A DNA stretch of 64,000 nt from assembly GCF_004342485.1 (NCBI RefSeq), contig NZ_SMBU01000009.1:35761-99760 (forward strand), written 5' to 3'. Of the stretch, positions 56,201-63,450 are shown in pieces. Numbering within the stretch: position 1 is the stretch's first letter; the number at the start of each line of letters is the position of its first letter. The DNA comes from Roseateles saccharophilus. Its GTDB lineage: Bacteria > Pseudomonadota > Gammaproteobacteria > Burkholderiales > Burkholderiaceae_C. The notes under the pieces are model-generated. The model had not been told where the DNA came from. It ran no database searches and saw nothing but the letters and a program-made list of their open reading frames with translations. A program made the position numbers and the translations under genes.

Positions 56201-56479
56201 GCCGGCGGCCAGCAACAGCGCGCTGGCGCCCATGTCGGCCATCGCCGTCGCCTGCACGATGGCGGAGCCCAAGGCCACGGCCGGCAGATGGCGCAGGCCC
56301 AGCACCAGCAGTACCGCCAGGCCCCAGCCCGCGGCCGGGTAGATGGGCGCCACATGGTAGGGCGGCAGCACCATCAGCAGGCCGAGCCGGCCCAGCAGGT
56401 AGTAGACGAGGGTGATGCCCGCCGACAGCACCAGGTAGCGACCGACGCCGCGGACCGACACCGGGCTGGCCTGCTTCAT
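53279..56479 (-). CDS. MASE1-CHASE-PAS hybrid sensor histidine kinase
   Basis: 1066 residues from ATG 56479. MASE1 membrane domain (about 1-215, seven or eight helices), a CHASE extracytoplasmic domain (about 235-430), a helix near 500, PAS (about 555-675), then HisKA with His697 (MSHELRTPMNAILGF), HATPase (NLLSNAVKYNR, DTGLGLS, GTGIGLVIS) and a receiver with LLLLDWQLPDGDG. The start overlaps the stop of the FtsX permease by four bases. No cognate output regulator is beside it. Confidence 0.94.
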   Translation of the reverse strand: MKQASPVSVRGVGRYLVLSAGITLVYYLLGRLGLLMVLPPYHVAPIYPAAGWGLAVLLVLGLRHLPAVALGSAIVQATAMADMGASALLLAAGIGCGAAAQAAAGTLLVRRWCGRPPLLTSPREIGGYLAAAALAGLVSPSCATLVLKTLGVITAAQMPLVWTIWWTGDLMGVLIATPITLALIGQPRSAWAPRRFSVGLPMLLTTLLVGLGVAVTVDWDRQRNRADFAREANGAAQDLAGRLREPLLALEGVHGLIKVKPLPTREEFARATSAFLGEDTPLLALGLTLRVARADVDRFNAAAAADNFPGGYQARDRNRAGDLQVPADEDMMAIRLIEPLSRNLGALGINVRTIPGARAAIAQAAALGRPVASAGFQLSQDKEGAVGVVVYQPLYRRNAVPGEQALDGVVFATLRPDLLMSHLAAGWPEQLGVCLVDLGPDATYRRLGGRPGCEAVQRGEGADLPLVKMPLEFGGRHWEVHVYDLPGLVQEPGRSWAFALVGLMSTAMVGALLLLMSGRTQHVEAQVRERTAALEREIGNRTLGEQALRQSEERFRSIFETAPIGIAFTDLNGGFQEVNSHFCKLVGYPAESLMGRRSIDVTHEDDRREDIRLANRMLRGEIPFYRRNKRYVRPDGSIAHARVLVSLLRGPDGRPHRLVGVVEDITDQLRMEELDRAREAAEAANQAKNDFLSRMSHELRTPMNAILGFTQLMQMDAAEPLAPAQRGRAQQIAQAGWHLLEMINDTLDLSRIEAGSLRLEPAVLELPPLLARALALVQHSATERGLALSQRIDPGAVQLQGDPTRVTQILTNLLSNAVKYNRPGGSISIQASAPEPGWVEVAVRDTGLGLSEAQRAALFQPFNRLGREHSGLPGTGIGLVISLRLAEMMGGSLRAEAPAPGQGQGACFVLRLPAAGAATPAALEGRPDEPAAPRAGPHRRLLYIEDNPLNAEVMRGILEQRPGLELEVATTVEAGVRALRERPPALLLLDWQLPDGDGQTVLGRLRELGHTAPPVVVVSANAQPEQIALARTAGARHYLTKPLDVRELLALVDELLAGPAASERAE

Positions 56480-59037
56480 TCCGCCTGCGCCTCCCGCAGC
56501 GTCTGCACGACGGGCCGCTGCAGCACGCCGCGCAGGCTCCACCAGCCGGCGCTCCAGGCCAGCAGCGCGCCGCAGGCCGCGCCCACCAGGGGCACCCAGG
56601 GCTTGATCTGCCAGTCGAACTCGAACACGAAGTGCGCCAGCAGCGCCGCCAGCACCAGGGCCACGCCGCCGGCCAGCAGGCCGGCCAGCGCGCCCACGCC
56701 GAGCAGTTCGGCGCGCTGCACCCGGGCCAGCAGCGAGGACGGCGCGCCCAAGGCCCGCATCAGCGCGAACTCGCGCGTGCGGGCCTCGCGCGTGCTGCCC
56801 ACGGCCGCCAGCAGCACGACCAGGCCGGTCGCCAGCGTGAAGCCGAACAGGAACTGCACGGCCTGGATGACCTGGTCCAGCACGCCCTGCACCTGGTTGA
56901 GCTGGGCCGACACGTCGATGACGGTCAGGTTGGGGAAGCGCCGCGCCAGCTCGCGGTCCAGCTTGGCTCCCGCCGGCGTGCGGTAGGCGGCGATCTGCGT
57001 GGACGGCAGCTCGGGCAGCGCGGCGGCCTCGAACAGCACGAAGAAGTTGACCCGCATCGACGACCAGTCCACCTTGCGCAGGCTGGTGATGCGGCCCTGC
57101 ACCGGCTGGCCGCCGATGTCGAAGGCCAGCTGGTCGCCGAGCTTGAGGCCGAGGTTCTTGGCCAGCCCTTCCTCGACGCTCAGGCCCATTTCGCCTGGCC
57201 TTGCGCCGCCCCAGCGGCCGGCCACGATCTGGTTGTGCGCGGGCACGTCGGCGGCATGGCTGAGGTTGAACTCGCGCTCGGCCAGGCGCTGGGCGCGCTC
57301 GTCGGCGAAGCGCCCGGCCTGTACGGCCTCGCCGTTGATGGTGGTGAGGCGGCCGCGGATCATCGGATACCAGTCGAAGCCCGCGACGCCGGCATCCTTC
57401 AGCACCTTGCGGAAGTCCTCGCCCTGGTCGGGCTGGATGTTGATGACGAAGCGGTCCGGCGCCGCGGCCGGCGTGGCGCGGCGCCAGCTGTCGATGAGGT
57501 CGGTGCGCAGCAGCACCAGCAGGGCCAGGGCCAGCAGGCCGACGGCCAGCGACGCCACCTGCATGACGGCAAAGCCCGGCCGCGCCGCGACCTGGCGCGT
57601 GGCCAGCAGCAGCCAGCGCGGCAGGCCAGCGCCGCTGACATTGACCGGCACCAGGCGGCGCAGCAGCCACACGGCGGCCCAGGCCAGCAGCGCGAACAGC
57701 AGCACCGCGCCGGCAAAGCCGGCCGCCGCGATGGCGCCCAGCTTCAGGTCGCCCGCCAGTACGACGAGGATGGCCGCGAGACCCGCGACGCCCGCGCCCA
57801 GCACCAGCAGGGAGCCGGCCTTGGGCGCGCCGAGGTCGCGGCGGATCACGCGCAGCGGCGGCACAGCGGCCAGTTGCAGCACCGGCGGCAGGCCGAAGCC
57901 CAGCAGCAGCGACAGCCCCAGGCCCAGGCCCAGCAGGGCCGGCCAGATGCTGGGCGGCGGCAGGCTCACGTCGATGAGGCCGGCCAGCAGCGACACGAAG
58001 ACTTGGTGCAGGGCCAGGCCGCCCAGCACGCCGGCCCCGCTGGCCGCTAGGCCCGCGAGCAGGAACTCCAGGCCATAGGCCCAGGCGATGCGCCGCTGCG
58101 GCTGGCCCAGCACGCGCAGCATCGCGCAATCGTCCAGGTGGCGGGCCGCGAAGTCGCGCGCGGCCAGGCCCACGGCGACGGCGGCGAGCAGGGCCGACAG
58201 CATCGCCACGAGGCGCAGGAAGCGGGCCGCGCGGTCCAGGGTCTGGCGCATCTCGGGCCGGCCCGATTCCAGCGACTCCAGGCGCACGCCGCGCAGCTGC
58301 GTCTCGCCGACGAGCTGCTCGGCACTGGTGACGAACTTCTTCACGGCGTCGGGAGCCGCGCCGGGGCCGGGCACCAGGGCCAGGCGATAGGTGATGCGGC
58401 TGGCCGGCTGCACGAGGTGGGTGGCTTCGAGATCACTCTCGGACAGCATGACGCGCGGCGCGAAGTTCATGAAGCCGGCGCCGCGGTCGGGTTCGGTCGC
58501 TATGAGGGCGGCGAGCCTGAGGCGGGCATCGCCGAGCAGCAGCGTATCGCCGAGCTTGAGGCCCAGGCCGTCGGCCACGGCCGCGTCGACCCAGGCCTCG
58601 CCCGGTGCCGGCGCACCGCCGCGGCCGGGCAGGGCCTCGCGCAGCGCGATCCGGCCGCGCAGCGGGTAGCCGCTGCCGACCGCCTTGACCGCGACGAGCC
58701 GGCTCTCGCCGCCTTGGGCCTCGTCGGCTCGCGCCATGCTCGCGAAGGTGGCGCTGCGCACGCCGGTCAGCTTCAGCTCGGCCGCGAGGCTGACGAGGGG
58801 CTGGGGCGTGGGCTGGTCGCTGGCGACGACGGCGTCGCCGCCCAGCAGCTGGGCCGCGTCGCGCCGCAGGCCCTGGTCGAGCCGGTCGGACAGGAAGGCC
58901 ACCGCGCACAGCGCCGCGACGGCCAGCGCCACGGCCAGCATCAGCAGGCGCAGCTCGCCGGCCCGCCAGTCCCGCAGCAGCTGGCGCCAAGCGATCAGCA
59001 ACGTGGCGGGCGGACGCGAAACAGCTGGGGACGTCAT
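56476..59037 (-). CDS. FtsX-family ABC transporter permease (YbbP-like)
   Basis: 853 residues from ATG 59037. Two FtsX/MacB-type repeats: an N-terminal helix, a large periplasmic domain, then helices near 260-420 and 430-490, a second periplasmic domain, and three C-terminal helices with FALMRALGAPSSLLARVQ. YbbP proteins pair with the ATPase YbbA and are linked to envelope esterase or lipoprotein functions. No ATPase gene is adjacent here. The 3' end is coupled to the hybrid kinase. Confidence 0.9.
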   Translation of the reverse strand: MTSPAVSRPPATLLIAWRQLLRDWRAGELRLLMLAVALAVAALCAVAFLSDRLDQGLRRDAAQLLGGDAVVASDQPTPQPLVSLAAELKLTGVRSATFASMARADEAQGGESRLVAVKAVGSGYPLRGRIALREALPGRGGAPAPGEAWVDAAVADGLGLKLGDTLLLGDARLRLAALIATEPDRGAGFMNFAPRVMLSESDLEATHLVQPASRITYRLALVPGPGAAPDAVKKFVTSAEQLVGETQLRGVRLESLESGRPEMRQTLDRAARFLRLVAMLSALLAAVAVGLAARDFAARHLDDCAMLRVLGQPQRRIAWAYGLEFLLAGLAASGAGVLGGLALHQVFVSLLAGLIDVSLPPPSIWPALLGLGLGLSLLLGFGLPPVLQLAAVPPLRVIRRDLGAPKAGSLLVLGAGVAGLAAILVVLAGDLKLGAIAAAGFAGAVLLFALLAWAAVWLLRRLVPVNVSGAGLPRWLLLATRQVAARPGFAVMQVASLAVGLLALALLVLLRTDLIDSWRRATPAAAPDRFVINIQPDQGEDFRKVLKDAGVAGFDWYPMIRGRLTTINGEAVQAGRFADERAQRLAEREFNLSHAADVPAHNQIVAGRWGGARPGEMGLSVEEGLAKNLGLKLGDQLAFDIGGQPVQGRITSLRKVDWSSMRVNFFVLFEAAALPELPSTQIAAYRTPAGAKLDRELARRFPNLTVIDVSAQLNQVQGVLDQVIQAVQFLFGFTLATGLVVLLAAVGSTREARTREFALMRALGAPSSLLARVQRAELLGVGALAGLLAGGVALVLAALLAHFVFEFDWQIKPWVPLVGAACGALLAWSAGWWSLRGVLQRPVVQTLREAQAE

Positions 59038-59067
59038 GCGCGCGACTGTAGCCGCGGCCGTCAAGCC

Positions 59068-60015
59068 CTAAGGTGCGTTTGTGGCCGCAAGTGTGGCGCG
59101 TGCCGCATCGCGCCAGGCGGCCTCGGCCGTTTCAGTGCGCTGCACGGCGCGTTCGGCCGCTGCCCGCGCGCCGGCGCGGTCGCCGGCATCCAGGCGCAGC
59201 CGGGCGAGGTTGATCCAGGCCACGGCGCTGTCGTGGCGCTGCGCCGCGGCCTCGAAGGCCGCACTTGCGCCGGCCGCATCGCCGGCGGCATTCAGCGTGT
59301 TCCCCAGGCCGATGCCGGCCAGCAGATTGCCCGGCCAGCGCGCCAGCAGCGTGCGCCAGGCCAGCGCCGCCCGGGCCGGCGGCGCCGCGCGCTCGAAGCC
59401 GATGGCGGCTTCCTGCGCGTCGGCCTCGGTCGCCGTGGCCGGCAGGCGGTCCGGTGGCAGTACGGTGATGGCCCAGCGGCCACCGCGGGCCCAGGTGTAT
59501 TCGAAGGTGCGTAGCGGCAGCGTCTCGCGCGCCGTCGTGCCGCTGCGCAGGATCAGTTCATGCGCGGCCAGGTCGTAGCCGACGACGACGGCGTAGTGCC
59601 AGCGCGGCAGCCAGTCCAGGCCGAGGTTCTGCAGCACGACGACGGCGTGGTCGGCCGCCACCTCGCGCAGCAGTGCCTCCAGCTCGCGCGGCAGCCGGGT
59701 CGCGACGGCGCCCTGGCGGCGCGCGCCACCCAGCATCTCGATCTGCAGGCTGCCGGCCCGCGAGGGCAGGAAGACGGCGTCGGCCAGGCGGTCGGGGTCG
59801 GCGGGCAGTTGCACGTCGGCCAGCGCGGTCGCGAGTGCGGCCGGGCCGCAGTGGTCGCGGGTCTGGGCGAAGAACGGCACGTCGGCTCGCTCGGCCCGCG
59901 GCGGCAGGCCGGCGGGCGGCGCGGCCAGCAGTGCAGCCGTCTGCGGCGGCGTGGCCAGCGTCGCGCAGCCGCCCAGCAGCAGCGCGGCGCAGGCGATGAG
60001 CTGCCGGGCGATCAA
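59068..60015 (-). CDS. PA2778-family cysteine peptidase lipoprotein
   Basis: 315 residues from TTG 60015. A lipobox (LLLGGC, Cys17), a C39-like peptidase domain with HCGPAALAT (catalytic Cys56) and RWHYAVVVGYD (catalytic His), followed by a TPR-like repeat region (LARWPGNLLAGIGLGNTLNAAGD and after). The start overlaps the stop of the PA2779 gene by TTGA, so the pair is co-translated. The substrate is not known. Confidence 0.88.
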   Translation of the reverse strand: MIARQLIACAALLLGGCATLATPPQTAALLAAPPAGLPPRAERADVPFFAQTRDHCGPAALATALADVQLPADPDRLADAVFLPSRAGSLQIEMLGGARRQGAVATRLPRELEALLREVAADHAVVVLQNLGLDWLPRWHYAVVVGYDLAAHELILRSGTTARETLPLRTFEYTWARGGRWAITVLPPDRLPATATEADAQEAAIGFERAAPPARAALAWRTLLARWPGNLLAGIGLGNTLNAAGDAAGASAAFEAAAQRHDSAVAWINLARLRLDAGDRAGARAAAERAVQRTETAEAAWRDAARATLAATNAP

Positions 60016-60410
60016 CGCACCGAGCGCGTGAACGGGAAGACCTTGGTCAGGCCGAGGATGTCGGTCACCAGCAGGATGATGAAGATGGTGAAGAGCACGC
60101 CGACGACGTCGCCGCCCGCTGGCGCCTGGTCGACCTGCTGCAGCATCTGCTGGGCCTCGGCATCGGTCAGCGCGTCGACGCGGGCGCGCATCTCGTCGGT
60201 GGACACGCCGCGGGCCTGCAGCATCGCGGCCAGGTCGGCGCGGTCCAGCGCGGCCTGCAGCCGGGCATGGGCCTCACTGCGCGCAGCGGGCTGCAGCGCG
60301 GCGGCGGCCTGCTCGGTGCTGATCAACGCCGTCGGCGCTGCCTGCGCCATGCCGCTGAAGACGAGGGAGGCGGTGATGAGGGAAATGAGGGTGCGCCGGA
60401 CTTGGGTCAT
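60012..60410 (-). CDS. PA2779-family membrane protein
   Basis: 132 residues from ATG 60410. A signal peptide (TLISLITASLVFSGMAQA) is followed by a helical region (LDRADLAAMLQARGVSTDEMRARVDALTD-type) and one C-terminal helix (VVGVLFTIFIILLVTDILGL). It always accompanies PA2778-type genes, and the function is unknown. Confidence 0.88.
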   Translation of the reverse strand: MTQVRRTLISLITASLVFSGMAQAAPTALISTEQAAAALQPAARSEAHARLQAALDRADLAAMLQARGVSTDEMRARVDALTDAEAQQMLQQVDQAPAGGDVVGVLFTIFIILLVTDILGLTKVFPFTRSVR

Positions 60411-60535
60411 GTCGGTCTCCTGTGGGGGAGGGTTGGGAACGGCCGACATGCTAGGGCGGGCGGCCGTTACAAATCCGCCGTGGCCGCCATGTCGCGGCCT
60501 TGTCCTACAGGTTCCGTGGCGCCGGCGAGCCGGGT

Positions 60536-60541
60536 CATAAT
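60536..60541 (+). promoter_or_regulatory. Candidate -10 box for tRNA-Gly
   Basis: CATAAT lies 11 bases before the mature 5' end of the tRNA. A TTCCGT element at 18-base spacing could be a weak -35. Confidence 0.35.
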
Positions 60542-60552
60542 CCGCTCCCAAC

Positions 60553-60626
60553 GCGGGCGTCGTTCAATGGTAGGACCTGAGCTTCCCAAGCTCATGACGT
60601 GGGTTCGATCCCCATCGCCCGCTCCA
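60553..60626 (+). tRNA. tRNA-Gly (anticodon CCC)
   Basis: Acceptor GCGGGCG (60553-60559) pairs with CGCCCGC (60616-60622); anticodon loop TTCCCAA with CCC at 60585-60587 and stem TGAGC/GCTCA; TpsiC arm GGGTTCGATCCCC; CCA encoded at 60624-60626. The cloverleaf is complete. Confidence 0.97.
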
Positions 60627-61180
60627 CTTCTGTCTAAGAGATTGATTCCAGAGAGGGAATCATCGCTGTGCCTCCTCCAGGACAGCCGACTGGTACAACC
60701 AGAGGCCGAAAATGGACGGAGTCCCACTGACAACGCCTCCGCGTTTCGGTCAATGGAAGTTCCCGCCGTGCGCCCGACGCAAAGGGCGTGCCTCTATATC
60801 CGGGGCGGATAACCGAGGTGCCAAACCGGCGGGTGGCAGGATCCCCCGCGAGAAGAGATGATGCGGTCGAACGGTCATGGAAAGACTTCCAGGACTTATG
60901 GGACCGGGCGATGGAGAGCCGCAAGCCAAGGCCATTTGGCAGCCGGCCACGAGGCTGCAAAAGCATCACGACGACTCGTGACGAACACAAGTCATCTGCA
61001 GCCCTCCAGGCGGCGGGCGTTTTCGCCGACCAGTCCTGGCATGAGAGATCCCCTCAAGCTAGCAGCTCGAAAATGCGCGTGCGAACTTCCGAAACGACTT
61101 CGCGCGCTCTGCGGAACGTCCGAATGGGCCGCATGTTTGGCGGTCAGTCCGCGCTCACGCGGCGGGTATCTCGACCGGAA
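60627..61180. other. 554-base gene-free block downstream of tRNA-Gly
   Basis: The sequence is less GC-rich than its neighbours. Only short open frames occur (for example 60788-61234), with no recognisable motif or ribosome site. A small GATTCC/GGAATC hairpin lies at 60644-60661. I see no integrase, repeat of the tRNA 3' end or transposon end. It may be decayed accessory DNA. Confidence 0.5.
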
Positions 61181-62569
61181 TCAACGTGTCGCCGCAGTCT
61201 GAATCTGCAGGCCCAGCTTGCCGATCGCGTCTGACACCGGGACGAAAAAATTCATCCCGGCGATCCCCTTGGCGCCCAGCCCGAGGACGGTGATGCCGAT
61301 CACCTGTCCGGACTTGTCGAGCAGCGGGCCACCGCTGTTGCCGGGCAGGATGGCCACATCGCTCTGAAGGTATTGCTGCGAGCTGATTTCGCGCACACCG
61401 CTGAGGATGCCGCGCGTCAGCGTGGTGTTGAAGGCGTCGCCCAATGGCGAACCCAGCGCATACACATCCTCGCCGATCGCCGGGTCGGTCAGGCGGATCG
61501 GCATCGGCGGCACGCCGGCCGGCTCGGTCTTCACCAGCGCGACATCGCGCAGCGCCGCCGTGCGTTGCACCTCTCCGACCAGCTCGCGCCCGGTCGCCAG
61601 CCGCACCTTGACGAACTTGGCACTGCCGACGACATGCTGATTGGTCAGCAGCCAGCCGCTGCGTCCAATGAAGAAGCCGCTGCCCGAGCCGGCGTCGCCG
61701 AAGACAGTCGCGACCGCAGTGCGCAGCAGCGTGATGTTCTTCGACAGCGCGTCGTTGTCCGCTGTCGCCACGCCGTCAATGGTGAGCTTGGCGTTGTCTG
61801 CCGGCGCAGAAGCCGCAATGGCGCCGGCAATGCCTGCCAACACTGTCGTGTCGGCAGGCGTGGACACGGCGGTCAGGAAGCCGGGCTCGGCCAGCAGGTT
61901 TCTCGCCGCTGCCACGAAGGCTTCGACGGGAATCGCCGAGACTTGGCCGTCCAAGGCCTTGTCCGCAGTATGGAAGCGCCCTTCGGTGGTGGTTTCGAAG
62001 ACGACCTTCTGCTGCTCGGGCGCAAACACCTGCCAGAACAGCTTCAAATAGGCCTCGCCGGTCCAGGAGTTGGTGCTCTTGCTGCACAGATTCGTCGAAA
62101 CCTCCTTGATCAGCACACCGACATGGAGCTCATCTTTGCGCTCCTTGCTGGCGCCGACGTTCGCCTTCTCCTCGAACAGCGCATCTGACGGCGTGGGAAC
62201 TGGAAAATTGGCCTGCTGCAGCAGTTGCTTGAAGCGCGCCGTAATTTGCCCGTTCGGCAAGATGGCCTCGGAGGTTTTGTTGTTCCACTGGATATCGCCG
62301 CGTCGCCCACAAAACCAGCCACCCTGCAATTCCCCGATCGGGCCCGCGCCAGCGTCGAAGCGCCGCTTGACGGTGCGTAGATAGGTTGGGCGGCCGGGCT
62401 TGCCGTCCGGAAAATGCAGGGCCGCCTTGAGTTCCACCGCCGGGATCTGTGCGGGTGCCGCCTGTGCCACGCCTGCCGCGGTGCTCAGAACCAGGCTGAA
62501 AAGCAGGCAATGAGCGAGCGCTGGGCCGGGCATCTTCGGGTGTGTATCGGAATTCATCGGGTCCACCAT
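61181..62569 (-). CDS. Secreted trypsin-like serine protease (S1C fold) with novel N-terminal domain
   Basis: 462 residues from ATG 62569; ATG 62557 is an alternative. A signal peptide (about 18-38) is followed by about 210 residues of unrecognised sequence containing several cysteines (WFCGRR, NLCSKST), then a trypsin-like domain with His312 (TNQHVVG), Asp342 (RDVALVK) and Ser412 (LPGNSGGPLL). No PDZ domain follows, unlike DegP. Activity is likely in the periplasm or outside the cell. The gene stands in the accessory region after tRNA-Gly. Confidence 0.85.
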   Translation of the reverse strand: MVDPMNSDTHPKMPGPALAHCLLFSLVLSTAAGVAQAAPAQIPAVELKAALHFPDGKPGRPTYLRTVKRRFDAGAGPIGELQGGWFCGRRGDIQWNNKTSEAILPNGQITARFKQLLQQANFPVPTPSDALFEEKANVGASKERKDELHVGVLIKEVSTNLCSKSTNSWTGEAYLKLFWQVFAPEQQKVVFETTTEGRFHTADKALDGQVSAIPVEAFVAAARNLLAEPGFLTAVSTPADTTVLAGIAGAIAASAPADNAKLTIDGVATADNDALSKNITLLRTAVATVFGDAGSGSGFFIGRSGWLLTNQHVVGSAKFVKVRLATGRELVGEVQRTAALRDVALVKTEPAGVPPMPIRLTDPAIGEDVYALGSPLGDAFNTTLTRGILSGVREISSQQYLQSDVAILPGNSGGPLLDKSGQVIGITVLGLGAKGIAGMNFFVPVSDAIGKLGLQIQTAATR

Positions 62570-62782
62570 CGGGATTCAGGGCACTGGATTCAAACGCGGG
62601 CGATGCTGCCACACGTTTCTGCGCGCTTCGCTTGGGTGGCGGTGATCTTTCACAAAGCGGGCAGTGTTTCTTGGGCACGACATGGGCCGTGCGCGGCGGC
62701 GACCGGGCTCGTCGGCAATCGTCACGGCCGCCGGCGCAGCGGTGCTCGGCCGCTGGTTCTGCCGCTGCAGTAAGCCGGTCTC

Positions 62783-63292
62783 TCAGCCGTCACGCGGCCC
62801 TTCTGCGCCGCTTACGAGGATGTGGTCGGTGCGCAGGTCCTGGTTCCCTGTGGAGGCGAGGTTGCGATAGCCCCGCCAGGTCCAGCTATGGGGCGGCTGC
62901 TCTAAGTGGCGGAGACCGACTAGCTGCTGGAACTGCGCGTGTTCCTTGGGCGTGTGGTGGATCTGGCCGGTCAAGGCGATGGGGTCGTAGAAGTCGCGGC
63001 CTTCGGGCACGATGTTGGCGTCGTCCATCAGCACGATCAGCACGAACTGCTCGTGCGACTTCATCTGCCCGCCGACCCAGCCGTCCAGCGCGTCAAGCCA
63101 GCCGAATTTGTAGACGAACTCGTCACAGCCCGGTGCCTGGCTGTTGGGGAAGTGGCCGGCGATGACGAGGGCCTGTCGGTCGCCGACGCGCGGGCCCAGT
63201 TGCGGTGGATGCAAGCGTTCTGGGAAACGAGGTCGCCCTGCGGAAGAACGCTGCTGGTCTACCGCCGCTTGCGCTTTGGGCGGCGCCGACAT
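62783..63292 (-). pseudogene. Broken exodeoxyribonuclease III (xthA) fragment
   Basis: The frame encodes about 120 residues matching the middle and late part of XthA: AGHFPNSQAPGCDEF, YKFGWLDALDGW, ANIVPEGRDFYDP and RTDHILVSG. The first half, including the catalytic Glu, is missing, and the end is cut off before the SDHxP catalytic-His motif. An unrelated stretch precedes it from ATG 63292. A full enzyme has about 255-270 residues. It is therefore a remnant, probably non-functional. Confidence 0.75.
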
Positions 63293-63450
63293 CAGTCAAT
63301 GCGTCGCATCCTCACGCGTCCGAGAGGCGATTCGCCGCAGGCCCTTGGAGGCGCGCAACGCCGGACCTCATGCTCCAACCATCTGGAACGGACCGGCATT
63401 CCAGGGAGTGGGCGGGGCTTGATCAGTACCTCAGACTGCCCCTTCTCGAT

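Noticed and set aside
60788-61234. 148-codon open frame after tRNA-Gly
   Set aside because: No ribosome site, no recognisable motif, unusual composition, and it runs into the protease gene on the other strand.
60553-63450. Integrative element inserted at tRNA-Gly
   Set aside because: No integrase or transposase and no repeat of the tRNA 3' end within the window; the accessory look alone is not enough.
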